Positions 1-8,790 of a stretch of DNA of 64,000 bases are shown here, one piece after another. The stretch's first letter is position 1. Each line of letters opens with the position of its first letter. The notes beneath the pieces are model-generated. The model did no database searches. It worked only from the letters and a program-made list of their open reading frames with translations, and was not told the origin of the DNA. The DNA is from Posidoniimonas polymericola (GTDB taxonomy: Bacteria; Planctomycetota; Planctomycetia; Pirellulales; Lacipirellulaceae): NCBI RefSeq assembly GCF_007859935.1, contig NZ_SJPO01000011.1:164703-228702 (forward strand), in the 5' to 3' direction. The position numbers and the translations under genes were made by a program.

Positions 1-1246
1 GGGTCTCCTCGGTGAGCCGGTTGAGCTTGCGAGACGGCTTGCGATTCACCCCGCTGCCGTTGAAGAGGTAGCCGCCGTCGCTGAGCAGGTACACGACGTG
101 TGGGTCGAGTTCCGCGGCGTAGTCCATCGCGTCGGCCAGGCAGTCGCCCTTGCACATCTGCACCGACATCAGCCACTGCTCCAGCTTTTGGCGGTTGGCT
201 CGGGTCGCGGGCACCAGCCGCGGGGCCGGTTCGGGGAAGAACATGGGGTAGACCTGGTCGCTGTAGAACAGGACGTGGAATTCCTGCTTGGGGGTCATGG
301 CGCTGATGGACCGCAGCAGCTCGAAGACGGTGGTCTCCATCCGGCCGCCGGTCATGCTCCCCGAGTTGTCGACAACGAACACAAATCGGTTGCCGCGTGA
401 GCGGGCGCCGAAGAACTGCGCGTCCCCTGCCCCACTCCCCGCCGGGCCTCCTGCCCCGCGTTCGCCTGCCGCCGTGCCGACACCGCCGGACATCAACCCA
501 ATGGCGTCTGCCGGCAGGGCCTCAGCGACGGCGGGCTGCAACGAAAACGCTTCGGTCAACGCGGCGTCGAGTGACGGGGCCATGTCGTCGGGTTCGACGG
601 TGAGCACGGGCTCGGTAGCGAGCGGCTCAAGCTCGACCAGGGACTCTGTCGGGTCGAGTGTGTCGAGCGAGATCTCGACAAAGTCTTCGTAGTCGTCGGA
701 TGAGTCGGCGACGCTAGCCAAGAGGAATGGGGGGTCTTGGATCGGCAGAGCGAAGCTTGCCAACCCAAGCACCGCACCGAGCGCGAGGTGCGCGGCGAGG
801 CTCACCGCCCATTCCGACTTGACGCGACGACGCTGTCGGCCGTGCCTGCCGTGCGGAGACTTCGCCGAGAATCCTCGTGGGGGCTGACTGGCATGATGGC
901 CGCGCGGGGGGACCTCGAACTCCGCGGGGGACCGGTCCCACGCTGGATCGCTGGCGGTGTGGCCCGAGGGCTGGGCGGCCGGCGCCGCCTCAGGGTTTGA
1001 GATCCCGGCCGCGACGACGGCGGGGGCGTCGTCGAGCAAGCGGCGGTCGTGGTCGATTCTGCCCTGCTGCCGGGCAAGCTGCTCGGTGAGGCGCGCAGCG
1101 GCTTCGTCCTCGCCGTGGGCCTCGAGTCGGGCCAGCTCGGCGCGGAGGCGGTGGGTTTCGATCTCGAGCCGGGCAAGCCTGACCCGCGTGTCGTGCAGCA
1201 GGTCGGCGCGGTTGCGCAGCGCGGCGCCGTCTGGGGGCGTGGCCAT
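1..1246 (-). CDS. VWA-domain membrane protein, C-terminus off the window
   Basis: The reading frame runs off the left edge, so about 415 N-terminal residues are visible. The first ~70 residues are charged and likely coiled coil (LARLEIETHRLRAEL). A linker rich in Pro, Gly and Arg precedes one hydrophobic segment (WAVSLAAHLALGAVLGLASF, around residue 165), then an acidic stretch. A von Willebrand A domain begins with FVFVVDNSGSM, an intact DxSxS metal-ion-dependent adhesion motif. The layout suggests a cytoplasmic N-terminus, one membrane span and an extracytoplasmic VWA domain binding a divalent cation and a protein partner. The start is the ATG at 1246. The exact role is unknown. Confidence 0.8.
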   Translation of the reverse strand, partial: MATPPDGAALRNRADLLHDTRVRLARLEIETHRLRAELARLEAHGEDEAAARLTEQLARQQGRIDHDRRLLDDAPAVVAAGISNPEAAPAAQPSGHTASDPAWDRSPAEFEVPPRGHHASQPPRGFSAKSPHGRHGRQRRRVKSEWAVSLAAHLALGAVLGLASFALPIQDPPFLLASVADSSDDYEDFVEISLDTLDPTESLVELEPLATEPVLTVEPDDMAPSLDAALTEAFSLQPAVAEALPADAIGLMSGGVGTAAGERGAGGPAGSGAGDAQFFGARSRGNRFVFVVDNSGSMTGGRMETTVFELLRSISAMTPKQEFHVLFYSDQVYPMFFPEPAPRLVPATRANRQKLEQWLMSVQMCKGDCLADAMDYAAELDPHVVYLLSDGGYLFNGSGVNRKPSRKLNRLTEET

Positions 1247-1350
1247 GGGAGCGGAAGACTAGGCTAAAGGCGGGGAACAACGCCTGAACAGGTTGCCAGT
1301 CTAATTGCGGCCTGCCGCTGGTTCAAACAATTTGGGCCAGGAAACCCAAT

Positions 1351-2100
1351 TTAGCCGTTGGGAGTCAGCCGTTCCTGCTCCGCAATCTGATTGGCCTGCT
1401 CGAGCTCGGCGGCCGTGTTGACCTCGATTACGGGGCGGGCGACCTCGGACACGTAGATCGAATTTCCGTTCTCCAGGCAGCGGAGCTGCTCTAGGCTCTC
1501 GCACAGCTCCAGCGGGGTCTGCGGCATCTTGCAGAAGCTCTGCAGAAACTCGGCACGGAAGGCGTACAGGCCGAGGTGATGGAGCGAGTGCCCCGAGTCG
1601 TATTTCGACCCGTGGGGAATCACCGAGCGTGAGAAGTAGAGGGCGCGGCGGCGGGCGTCACGGATCACCTTGACGGCGCTCGGTCCTTCAAACTGGTCCT
1701 GGGTGCCGAATCGCGTCGCCACGGTAGTCATGTCGGGCGTCTCGCCTGCCAGGTAGGGCGCGACCAGGGCCCGGAGCATTTCCGTCTCGACGAACGGCTG
1801 GTCGCCCTGCACGTTGGCGACGATCTCGGCCTCGGGGAACTGCCGGGCGGCGTCGGCGACCCGGTCGGTGCCGGTCTGGCAGTCGGCGGAGGTCATGACC
1901 GCTTGGCCGCCCAGCTGGTTGACCAGGTCGGCAATTTCTTGGTGGTCGGTCGCGACTACCACCCGGTCAAAAACGCCGCTGGCCTCGGTCCTGCGGAGCA
2001 CCCACTCGACCATCGGCCGGCCGGCGATCAGGGCGAGCGGCTTGGCGGGCAAGCGGCTCGAGGCGTGGCGGGCGGGAATTACGGCGAGCGTAGCAGGCAT
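1351..2100 (-). CDS. kdsB: 3-deoxy-manno-octulosonate cytidylyltransferase (CMP-Kdo synthetase)
   Basis: The product (249 aa, normal family length) activates Kdo with CTP to CMP-Kdo for lipopolysaccharide inner core synthesis in the cytoplasm. The N-terminal nucleotide-binding signature AVIPARHASSRLPAKPL and the NVQGDQPFV motif are intact. The frame is open upstream to 2241, but the family starts at MPATLAVIPAR, so I place the start at 2100; the upstream extension would run through the tRNA terminator. It lies 68 nt beyond that terminator, so it probably has its own promoter. Its presence implies a Kdo-containing outer membrane. Confidence 0.95.
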   Translation of the reverse strand: MPATLAVIPARHASSRLPAKPLALIAGRPMVEWVLRRTEASGVFDRVVVATDHQEIADLVNQLGGQAVMTSADCQTGTDRVADAARQFPEAEIVANVQGDQPFVETEMLRALVAPYLAGETPDMTTVATRFGTQDQFEGPSAVKVIRDARRRALYFSRSVIPHGSKYDSGHSLHHLGLYAFRAEFLQSFCKMPQTPLELCESLEQLRCLENGNSIYVSEVARPVIEVNTAAELEQANQIAEQERLTPNG

Positions 2101-2167
2101 AGTCCGCGCCGAATCTCTTGCTAGGGTTGCCAAAAATGCCGCGACTACAGGATTCGCCGTGGCCAAT

Positions 2168-2197
2168 AAAAAAAGGGACGCTCTCAGAGAGCGTCCC
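2168..2197 (-). terminator. Intrinsic terminator after tRNA-Asp
   Basis: On the minus strand a perfect 10-bp stem (GGGACGCTCT paired with AGAGCGTCCC, 3-nt loop) is followed by seven T residues. It begins 18 nt beyond the tRNA-Asp 3' end and would stop that transcript before kdsB. Confidence 0.9.
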
Positions 2198-2214
2198 TCA
2201 TCGCTGAATCGCAG

Positions 2215-2288
2215 CGACCCCGACGGGGATCGAACCCGCAACCTCCGGATCGACAGTCCGGTGCTCTAACCAATTGAGCTACAGGGCC
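2215..2288 (-). tRNA. tRNA-Asp (GTC anticodon)
   Basis: This is a 74-nt cloverleaf. The acceptor stem GGCCCTG pairs with CGGGGTC (with G-U pairs), the D arm contains TAGCTCAATTGGTTAGAGC, the anticodon stem CCGGA/TCCGG encloses CTGTCGA with anticodon GTC, and the T loop is TTCGATC. The discriminator base is G, typical of tRNA-Asp. CCA is not encoded. Confidence 0.96.
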
Positions 2289-2325
2289 CCGTTACCAGGG
2301 GCGAGCCCCCAATCGCGAGAGTCGT

Positions 2326-2355
2326 AGTTTAGCTACGGGGGTGGCCGAACGTCAA
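2326..2355 (-). promoter_or_regulatory. Candidate sigma-70 promoter for tRNA-Asp
   Basis: On the minus strand TTGACG (2355-2350) and TAAACT (2331-2326) are separated by 18 nt, placing transcription start about 30 nt before the mature tRNA 5' end. Spacing and position fit a housekeeping promoter; this is inferred from sequence only. Confidence 0.55.
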
Positions 2356-2618
2356 CCGCTGCTGCCTGCTCTGGTTATCAGTTGGCGTGACCGCCCTGGA
2401 GTAACCGATTCTGCCCCAATAATTGCCCTAATTGCGTGCGGAATCCCACGGCATGCGGGCCATTGACCGCCCCGCAAGTTGACGTAACAGGCGCCGGTTT
2501 TTTACTATCAGGGCGGAGCGGGAGTCGTCCCGCCCCGTTATGGCTCTGCCCGCGTGCCCGCTCCGGGACCGCCACACTGGTGATTCCGCTGGCCCGCCTT
2601 GCAAGAAGGAGTTCTGCC

Positions 2619-2942
2619 ATGCCGCTCTTCGAGATTGAAACCGACAACCACATCATCATCAGCTGGGCCAACGACGCCGACGAGGCGAGCAGCGTCGTCG
2701 CCGACGCTTATCCGCAGGAAAGCGTCAAGCGGCTTACCAAGCGGCCCCGCGACACCTGGGTGATTTCGAAGAGCGCTCTCGGTATCCAGAGTCCCGTTGA
2801 CCCCTGCAGCACGGCCCGTGACTGCCTGTCCAAGGCCGAGGGCGACAAGGTCCACGCGATCCGCCTCTACATGCACGAAACGGGCGTTGACTTGGAGCAG
2901 GCACGCAAGGTAATCGAGTCGAACATGGTGATGGGCTGGTAG
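2619..2942 (+). CDS. Small protein with L7/L12 C-terminal-domain-like end
   Basis: This 107-aa cytoplasmic protein starts at an ATG preceded by AAGAAGGA at good distance; a longer upstream frame lacks such a site. The last ~30 residues (DKVHAIRLYMHETGVDLEQA, then RKVIES) follow the pattern of the ribosomal protein L7/L12 C-terminal domain, where Lys-Val-x-x-Ile-Arg and a Gly-x-x-Leu-x-x-Ala helix bind GTPase factors. The N-terminal 70 residues are not L7/L12-like. I infer a stand-alone ClpS/L7L12-fold adaptor; the function is not known. Confidence 0.75.
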   Translation: MPLFEIETDNHIIISWANDADEASSVVADAYPQESVKRLTKRPRDTWVISKSALGIQSPVDPCSTARDCLSKAEGDKVHAIRLYMHETGVDLEQARKVIESNMVMGW

Positions 2943-2950
2943 CCCCTCAC

Positions 2951-2976
2951 GCCGCCTGACTTATTCGGCAGGCGGC
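2951..2976. terminator. Hairpin between convergent genes
   Basis: An 8-bp stem (GCCGCCTG/CAGGCGGC) with a 10-nt loop lies 9 nt after the stop of the small plus-strand gene and before the end of the minus-strand lipoprotein gene. The tail on the plus strand is only moderately T-rich (TCTCTCAATT), so activity as a terminator is likely but not certain. Confidence 0.5.
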
Positions 2977-3068
2977 TCTCTCAATTGAGGGCGGCGCTAG
3001 ATACCGTCGCGAACTGTGACCCCGCGAGGCGCGTTGCCTTGACCGCGTGTCCGGTGGGCCCATCGCCA

Positions 3069-3986
3069 CTAGTAGCGGTAGGCCTCGGTGGTTGGGTACG
3101 CGTTGGCGGGCGGGGTCTGGGTCTGCTCGCTGCTCTTCGGGGCCGTTGCCGCCGGAGCAGAACGCAGCGCTACGCTGACCTGGGGGTCGTAGCTCGACGT
3201 CCCACCGGGGCGGTAGCCGCCAGGTGAGCTGGCGACCGGCACGCCCTGGCCAGCCGTCTGCGTTACTTGGGAAGCAGCCGGCATCGCGACTGGGCTAGCG
3301 GCGACCGCACTGGCCGGCGTTGTTGCCAGCGGCAGTCCGGGTAGCGGCGGCGCGGCCTCTCCGTAGCGTCCGGATGGCGCCGCAGCGGCGGCAGGCAAGC
3401 CGGCTCCTGCAAGCGGAGACGAAGCTGGCGACTGAGCCAGCGGCAGACCGTTGGTCGAGGTGTAGCGAGAATCGCCGTAGCGTTCGTCGGGGGCAGCGGC
3501 AACCGTTGCGACCGGCGGCGTGTAGCCGTTCGGGTCGTAGGGACCCGCTGCCGGAGTCGCAGCTCTGGCTGCCGGGGCGGCGGGCGCCGCCGCGGCGTAG
3601 GTCTGAGTGGTTGGGTAGGCCGGCGCCGTGGTTGCCGGAGTCGTCGTTGCGGGCGGCGCGGTTGCTGGGTAGGCCGTCGGAGCCGAGGCGCTAGCGACGC
3701 CGGTCGTCGGGTAGGCAGGCACCGAGGTCGCAGCCGGCGTGAACGGCGGCGCTACCTGAGACGACGAGGCGGCAGTGGCAACCGCGGTTGCGGCGCCGCC
3801 GGGGTTTGCAACCTGGTCGGTCGGCAGCTCAGGGGCAGAGCGGGCGGCGATTGAGGTTTCCTGGTCGCCGTGCGACCACGGATTCAGCGAGGCCCACCGC
3901 GAGCTTGAACGGCACCCTGTGGCCGCTAGGACCAGCAAGAGCATCAACGTGGCGTAATTGTGGGCGGTTCGTGAAGTGGCTCGCAT
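3069..3986 (-). CDS. Ala/Pro-rich low-complexity lipoprotein
   Basis: The 305-aa product has a lipoprotein signal peptide ending LLLVLAATGC, so Cys should be lipidated and the protein anchored in an envelope membrane. The remainder is low complexity, rich in Ala, Pro, Thr and Tyr, with many repeats of AYPTT/AYPAT-like units and no recognised domain. Such tails usually span periplasm or bind the cell wall, which is inference. The frame extends to 4034, but starting at 3986 puts the signal peptide in its normal place. It is monocistronic. Confidence 0.7.
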   Translation of the reverse strand: MRATSRTAHNYATLMLLLVLAATGCRSSSRWASLNPWSHGDQETSIAARSAPELPTDQVANPGGAATAVATAASSSQVAPPFTPAATSVPAYPTTGVASASAPTAYPATAPPATTTPATTAPAYPTTQTYAAAAPAAPAARAATPAAGPYDPNGYTPPVATVAAAPDERYGDSRYTSTNGLPLAQSPASSPLAGAGLPAAAAAPSGRYGEAAPPLPGLPLATTPASAVAASPVAMPAASQVTQTAGQGVPVASSPGGYRPGGTSSYDPQVSVALRSAPAATAPKSSEQTQTPPANAYPTTEAYRY

Positions 3987-4220
3987 GGCGTCCGTGCCTG
4001 GGAGATTCGGTTGTCGTGGGCTCGGGGGCCGCACGTCAGAGTGTGATCCCTACAATCGTGTTTTTCTTTCTTCGGCTCACGCCGGCTGGCGGGGCCAGCC
4101 GAAACGCCCCGCTTTGCAATCTGGCAGCAATGCTGGCGTCGGCGGCGAGCCAATCGGGCGGAGTATAGGAGTGTGCCCGACTGAGTCAACGTCGATTTAC
4201 GGGCCAACGGCGGCAAAACG

Positions 4221-4257
4221 AAAACAGCCCCGCGAGGCCTGTCCTCACGGGGCTGTT
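4221..4257 (-). terminator. Intrinsic terminator after superoxide dismutase
   Basis: On the minus strand AACAGCCCCG pairs with CGGGGCTGTT around a 15-nt loop, followed by TTTTCGTTTT. It lies 30 nt beyond the dismutase stop codon. Confidence 0.85.
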
Positions 4258-4286
4258 GAGACTGTTGGTCGCTAGCAGGCCGACGA

Positions 4287-4895
4287 TTAGCCCTTCGCGG
4301 CGGCGTAACGATCCGCAACTGCGGACCAGTCGACCACGTTGAAGAACGCCGAGATGTAGTCCGGCCGGCGGTTTTGGTAGTGGAGGTAGTAGGCGTGCTC
4401 CCACACGTCGAGGCCGAGCACCGGGGTGCGGCCTTCCATGTAGGGGTTGTCTTGGTTGGGAGTGCTCTCGACCGCCAGCTTGCCGCCGTCGACGCTGAGC
4501 CACGCCCAGCCGCTGCCGAAGCGGGTCGCGGCGGCGTTGGAGAAGTCCTCTTTGAACTTCTCGAAACCGCCGAGCTCGGCGTCGATCGCCGCGGCCAGGT
4601 CGCCGCTGGGGGCGCCGCCGCCCGAGCCGCTCATGACGGTCCAGAACAGCGAGTGGTTGGCGTGGCCACCTCCGTTGTTCCGGACGGCGCCACGAATATT
4701 CTCGGGGACGTTAGCGATATTGCGGCACAGGTCTTCGATCGATTGCTCGGCCACGCCAGCCCCTTCCAACGCGGCGTTCACCTTGGTGACGTACGCGTTG
4801 TGGTGCTTGGTGTGGTGGATCTCCATGGTCTTCGCGTCGATGTGCGGCTCGAGCGCGTCGTAAGCGTAGGGGAGTTCGGGGAGGGTGTAGGCCAT
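4287..4895 (-). CDS. sodA: Superoxide dismutase, Mn type
   Basis: The 202-aa enzyme converts superoxide to hydrogen peroxide and oxygen. Metal ligands are visible in the usual places: His in [15 protein letters not shown], His in [11 protein letters not shown], and Asp and His in [18 protein letters not shown] and TPNQDNP are the signature residues of Mn-dependent rather than Fe-dependent members, although cambialistic use cannot be excluded. No signal peptide is present, so it is cytoplasmic. The start at 4895 follows an AGGAGA site; the upstream in-frame extension is rejected. It is a single-gene unit with its own terminator. Confidence 0.95.
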   Translation of the reverse strand: MAYTLPELPYAYDALEPHIDAKTMEIHHTKHHNAYVTKVNAALEGAGVAEQSIEDLCRNIANVPENIRGAVRNNGGGHANHSLFWTVMSGSGGGAPSGDLAAAIDAELGGFEKFKEDFSNAAATRFGSGWAWLSVDGGKLAVESTPNQDNPYMEGRTPVLGLDVWEHAYYLHYQNRRPDYISAFFNVVDWSAVADRYAAAKG

Positions 4896-5074
4896 TTCGG
4901 TCTCCTGTATGGTCTGTTGCGGCGTGTGTCCGCGTGAGGTCTGCTGCAATATCGGCGCCAACCACGCCATGCGTAACAGCCCGCAGGTTAACGCGCTAAC
5001 GGACTACTGACAATCCGCCGCCTAGCCACTTTGGCCGCCCGCCCGCAGTTGCAGGCGGGCGACCCGACGCGGCG

Positions 5075-5767
5075 CTAGTTCCCCCGTTTCTGCTGCAGCC
5101 GTTGCACCGCCTTCTCGAGCTCGCGGTCCAGGCCAAGCTCAACAGCGATCTTCGTGGCGAGCGTCGAGAGCCGCTGCACGTTCTCCTGCGAGAGGTCGCC
5201 CGCCAGATTGACCAGCGCCAGCTCGTGGTCGGTGTGGGCCAGGATCAGCACCCCCTCGACGGCGTCTTCCGTGGAGCGGACGTAGACCCGCACCATCTTG
5301 CCGCTCTCGGAAGCCCGTAGCGTCGGTTCCCACCCCTGGTCGGGCAGTTCGGTCTCGAGCCGTTCGGCTACGCTGGCCGCCACGGCTTCGACGTCGGGCA
5401 GTTCCTTCCACACGCGGAGGTGGACGCCGCGGACCACCTCGCGGAGCGTCTGCGTCAATTCCTTGGTGGACCCGATCTGCTCGGTGGCGAATCGAACCGC
5501 CTCGGCGTTCTGCTCCAGCGCGTTGTCCTGGAGGCCGTTGAGGAAGCCGGTTAAGGCGGCTTCGCCGAGGCTGAGGGCGTGGTCGATGAGCTGCCCACCG
5601 AGGTCGACTTCGACGGTCGGGGTCGGCACACCGGGCAACTCGAGGCGGGTTGTCTGGCCGGCCGCCAGCGCGGCGTGCGGCTGCAGGGTGGCTGCCGGCG
5701 CGATCAGCAGCGCCGACGCCAATGCCGCGTGCCGAAAGATCCCACGGCGTTCTCTAACATCCCACAT
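5075..5767 (-). CDS. Exported protein of unknown function
   Basis: The 230-aa product has a signal peptide with a hydrophobic core (ALASALLIAPAATL) ending near ALAAGQ, so it is likely periplasmic. The mature part is mostly helical and amphipathic, with regions resembling short coiled coils (EQNAEAVRFATEQIGSTKEL). AAGG lies 8 nt before the ATG at 5767. I recognise no family; similar stand-alone exported proteins are common in planctomycetes. Confidence 0.7.
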   Translation of the reverse strand: MWDVRERRGIFRHAALASALLIAPAATLQPHAALAAGQTTRLELPGVPTPTVEVDLGGQLIDHALSLGEAALTGFLNGLQDNALEQNAEAVRFATEQIGSTKELTQTLREVVRGVHLRVWKELPDVEAVAASVAERLETELPDQGWEPTLRASESGKMVRVYVRSTEDAVEGVLILAHTDHELALVNLAGDLSQENVQRLSTLATKIAVELGLDRELEKAVQRLQQKRGN

Positions 5768-5933
5768 AGCAACGTTCCTTAGTCGGTGGAGTCTGGATGG
5801 GACGACTCCAGTCGCCTAGGGGGCTATTCGTGGGGGACAGCCCGCATCTTGGTGCGGACGGCGGATTTTGCAGTGATTCGCACGCGGCCCGTTCTCGGCG
5901 GGGACAGGGCGGGCGGAGTAGCCGCCGTTTGAA

Positions 5934-6236
5934 TCAGCCTTCGCTGTCCAGCAGGGTCAGCAGGCGGCTCAGCTCGCGGCGTTGGTCGTCGATTTGCTGA
6001 AGCTGGCGGGTAATCTGCTGGATAGCGTCCCGCGTGGTCTTCGCGTCCTGCTCGTCGGCGTGGTTGCCATCGGTCCGACGGGACGCCGGCTGGTAGCTGG
6101 CGAACGCCTCGTCGATGGCGTCGCCGGAGTGCGGCACGGGCGCGGCGGCCAGCGAATTGACGGCGATTCGGGCGTGCAGCAGCGCCTGGCCGCGGGGCCC
6201 ACTGGGGAGTTTGACTTCTTGGATCTCGCGGTTCAT
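5934..6236 (-). CDS. Small coiled-coil protein next to GGDEF gene
   Basis: This 100-aa cytoplasmic protein ends in a strong coiled coil (TRDAIQQITRQLQQIDDQRR). It begins 14 nt after the stop of the HD/GGDEF gene on the same strand, so the two are very likely co-transcribed. Its role is unknown; a partner or regulator of the diguanylate cyclase is inference from position only. Confidence 0.65.
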   Translation of the reverse strand: MNREIQEVKLPSGPRGQALLHARIAVNSLAAAPVPHSGDAIDEAFASYQPASRRTDGNHADEQDAKTTRDAIQQITRQLQQIDDQRRELSRLLTLLDSEG

Positions 6237-6250
6237 AACCGGAATCGCTC

Positions 6251-8473
6251 TTACTTGGAGGGGGAGGTTTCGAGGTCGGCCTCGCGGGCCATCAGGTAGG
6301 ACCGGAGGCTGCCCAGCAGCTTGCGGGCCCGCTCGGTTGCGTAACCGCGGCGGCGGTCACGTTCGTGACGCGGGCGGATCGTCACCGCGGCGGTGGTCTG
6401 AGCGTAGGCGCCCTTGGCGAGCCCGACCGAGTTTTCTCGCTCGATGAACTCTTCTTCGAGCTTCAGATCGAGCACAAACCCAACGGGGCGGTCGCCCGTG
6501 CGCCGCAGCGACCCGGCCCCGGCGTCGGAGCACTCGATGCGGATCTCGTGCTCGGCGGTCTTTAGGATCTTGGCGTCGTGGTCGGCGATAAAGCCCTTGA
6601 GCTTCTCCACCGCGACCTCGATCGGCACGTTGGTGACCAGCGTGGTCTCGATGAGGGACTTGCCCCACGAGCCGAAGCCCCACCAGCTCTTCTTGGGTTG
6701 TTCTTCGTCCATACCTGCCCCCAATTGCACGACCTGGTTGCGCCCCTGATCCTTGGCCTGCAGCAGCGCCCGGTCGGAGCGTCTGAGCAGCGTCTCGGGC
6801 GTGTCGCCCGCCTGCAGTTCCGAAACGCCGAAGCTGGCAGTAATCGACTTCCCGCCGAGTTCGGACTGAACGGTCTCGGAAAGGGCCCGCCGCATCTGCT
6901 CCGCCCGCATCGCGGCGTTGGCGTTGTTGCAGTCGGCGCACAGCACGGCGAACTCTTCGCCACCGTAGCGGGCGACTAGGTCGCCGGTACGGCAGACCGC
7001 CTTCAGCAGGGTGGCGAAGCTGATAATTGCCTCGTCACCGGCCTGGTGGCCGAAGGTGTCGTTGATCGATTTGAAGTGGTCGATGTCAGCCATGATCAGG
7101 CTGCACGGGAGGCCGGTTTCTTGGTGGGCGTCGACGAACATCGCCAGGGCCCGGTCGAACTCTGCCCGGTTGGCGACCTGGGTCATCGGGTCCTTGGTCA
7201 TCTCGACGTGCAGCGCCTGGCACCGCTGCTCCAGCGACGCCTCACTCGAGGCGTCGTGCAGCAGCACCGTGGCCCCGAGGATGCCCTGCGAAGGCGAGCA
7301 AACTGGGATCGAGTGCAGGTCGACCTCGATGTGCTTGCCCTTGCGGCCGATGACGCTCATCCGCTGGACGTTCGGCGCGCCGGTGTTGATCGCTTCGGCG
7401 ATAGGGCACTCGGTGTCGTCTAGCAGCCGGCCGTCCGAGGCGCTCATCACCAGCAGCGAGGGCGTGAGCGTCTGGCCCACCGCCGCCGAGCTGCCGACGC
7501 CCGTCATCCGTTCCGCGCCGGTATTCCACAACAAGATCTGCCGGTGGGGGCTGACAAACACGACGCCGTCGTGCATGTGGTCGATCAGCTCCTTCTCGAA
7601 CATCGCCAGCTCGGAGCTGGCCGGGTCTGCTCCGGATGGGGCGTGCGACGTAAACTCCCACGGCAGATTACCGCTGCCGGTATCTAGCTGGGCGAGCCAG
7701 CGCTGGGAGACTTCTGCCGAGCGTTCGGCGTAGTTCTTGCCAAGCTGTTCGACGAAGCTCCGCACCAGGCCCGGGTCGAATTGTGAGCCCGCGCACTGGA
7801 AAAGCTCAGCGACCGCCCGTTCCTGCGACTTCGCAGGGCGGTAGACGTGGTCGGTGGTCATCGAGTCGTAGGCGTCGACGATCGACAAGAACCGCGCCAG
7901 CACGGGAATGTCTTCGCCGCTCGGTTGGCTGTCGCCGCGGCTGCCGTCGTACCACGCATTGGACGCGATCACGACGTCGATCAGCTTCTGTGGGGCTCCG
8001 GCCCGCTCGAGGATCTCTTTGGCTTGGTAGGGCGCCCGGTTGAGCGCCGCGAGGTCTTCCGGCTGCAGCCGGCCCTGCTTGATCAGTACCGAGTCGGGCA
8101 CGCCGAGCTTGCCGATGTCGTGCAGCAACGCGGCGAGTTCGAGTTGGGTCCGCAGCGCGTCTGGCATCTCCAACGCCGCGGCCCAGCGGCTGCAGCCGAG
8201 TGCGACTCGCAGGCAGTGCGACGCCGTGGGTGGGTGCTTGCAACGCAGGCCCGTGAACAGCGAACCGGCCAGTCCGAGTCGGGCAGCGGCCAGGCGGTCT
8301 TCGAACTGAGTGACCTTAGGGTCGAGCTCGGCCGCGGCGTGGCCGCTCAGGCGGGCGGTTTCTTCGAGGGATTGCAGCAGCACCGGAATCCGTGAGGGTT
8401 CGTCGGCGCCGGCATGGCCGACGACCGGCGTACCGGGCGGTAAATCCAGGGGACTAGGCAGGGTTTCGGACAT
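6251..8473 (-). CDS. Signalling protein: degenerate HD-GYP, PAS, active-looking GGDEF, extra C-terminal domain
   Basis: This is a 740-aa soluble protein. Residues ~75-270 form an HD-GYP-like domain: HDIGK is present at residue 118, but the second signature HHExxDGxGYP reads ASNAWYDGSRGD, so phosphodiesterase activity is doubtful. A PAS-like region follows (~290-410). The GGDEF domain (~420-590) keeps GGEEF at residues 504-508 and the inhibitory RxxD site (RTGD, 495-498), so it should make cyclic di-GMP with product feedback. A C-terminal domain of ~120 residues is not assigned. It lies upstream of a coiled-coil gene in the same unit. Confidence 0.88.
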   Translation of the reverse strand: MSETLPSPLDLPPGTPVVGHAGADEPSRIPVLLQSLEETARLSGHAAAELDPKVTQFEDRLAAARLGLAGSLFTGLRCKHPPTASHCLRVALGCSRWAAALEMPDALRTQLELAALLHDIGKLGVPDSVLIKQGRLQPEDLAALNRAPYQAKEILERAGAPQKLIDVVIASNAWYDGSRGDSQPSGEDIPVLARFLSIVDAYDSMTTDHVYRPAKSQERAVAELFQCAGSQFDPGLVRSFVEQLGKNYAERSAEVSQRWLAQLDTGSGNLPWEFTSHAPSGADPASSELAMFEKELIDHMHDGVVFVSPHRQILLWNTGAERMTGVGSSAAVGQTLTPSLLVMSASDGRLLDDTECPIAEAINTGAPNVQRMSVIGRKGKHIEVDLHSIPVCSPSQGILGATVLLHDASSEASLEQRCQALHVEMTKDPMTQVANRAEFDRALAMFVDAHQETGLPCSLIMADIDHFKSINDTFGHQAGDEAIISFATLLKAVCRTGDLVARYGGEEFAVLCADCNNANAAMRAEQMRRALSETVQSELGGKSITASFGVSELQAGDTPETLLRRSDRALLQAKDQGRNQVVQLGAGMDEEQPKKSWWGFGSWGKSLIETTLVTNVPIEVAVEKLKGFIADHDAKILKTAEHEIRIECSDAGAGSLRRTGDRPVGFVLDLKLEEEFIERENSVGLAKGAYAQTTAAVTIRPRHERDRRRGYATERARKLLGSLRSYLMAREADLETSPSK

Positions 8474-8790
8474 CTCGCCGGGCTGGCAATTGGTTCTTGC
8501 GGACGCTTCCTGGGAAAGCTAGGTCACGCAGTGCGGGTCGGCAAACCACTCTCACCGAACGACTTACAACAGATCTCAGACGCCCGGCGCAGGCCGCGTA
8601 ACCGCTAAGGGTCGGTTCTTGTGCTGCTTACCCAATCCGATTTATTAACGCGGGGGGTGAAAACTCGGGGCCGCACGTGCCGATCCGAATGGTTGTACGG
8701 ACGAATCGAATCACGGCCGTTGACGCCGTGCTTGTCTCGAATCAACTATCTACCCCGCCCGGATGGCGGGCTTCAGGCGAGGGAACGCTG
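8474..8790. other. Divergent intergenic region
   Basis: This 317-nt stretch separates the minus-strand GGDEF gene from the plus-strand membrane-protein gene and should hold both promoters. The membrane-protein frame stays open up to a GTG at 8677 but that extension is not well supported. I see no other feature. Confidence 0.4.

Noticed and set aside
2101..2241. N-terminal extension of kdsB to 2241
   Set aside because: It would cover the tRNA-Asp terminator and part of the tRNA; the family starts at 2100.
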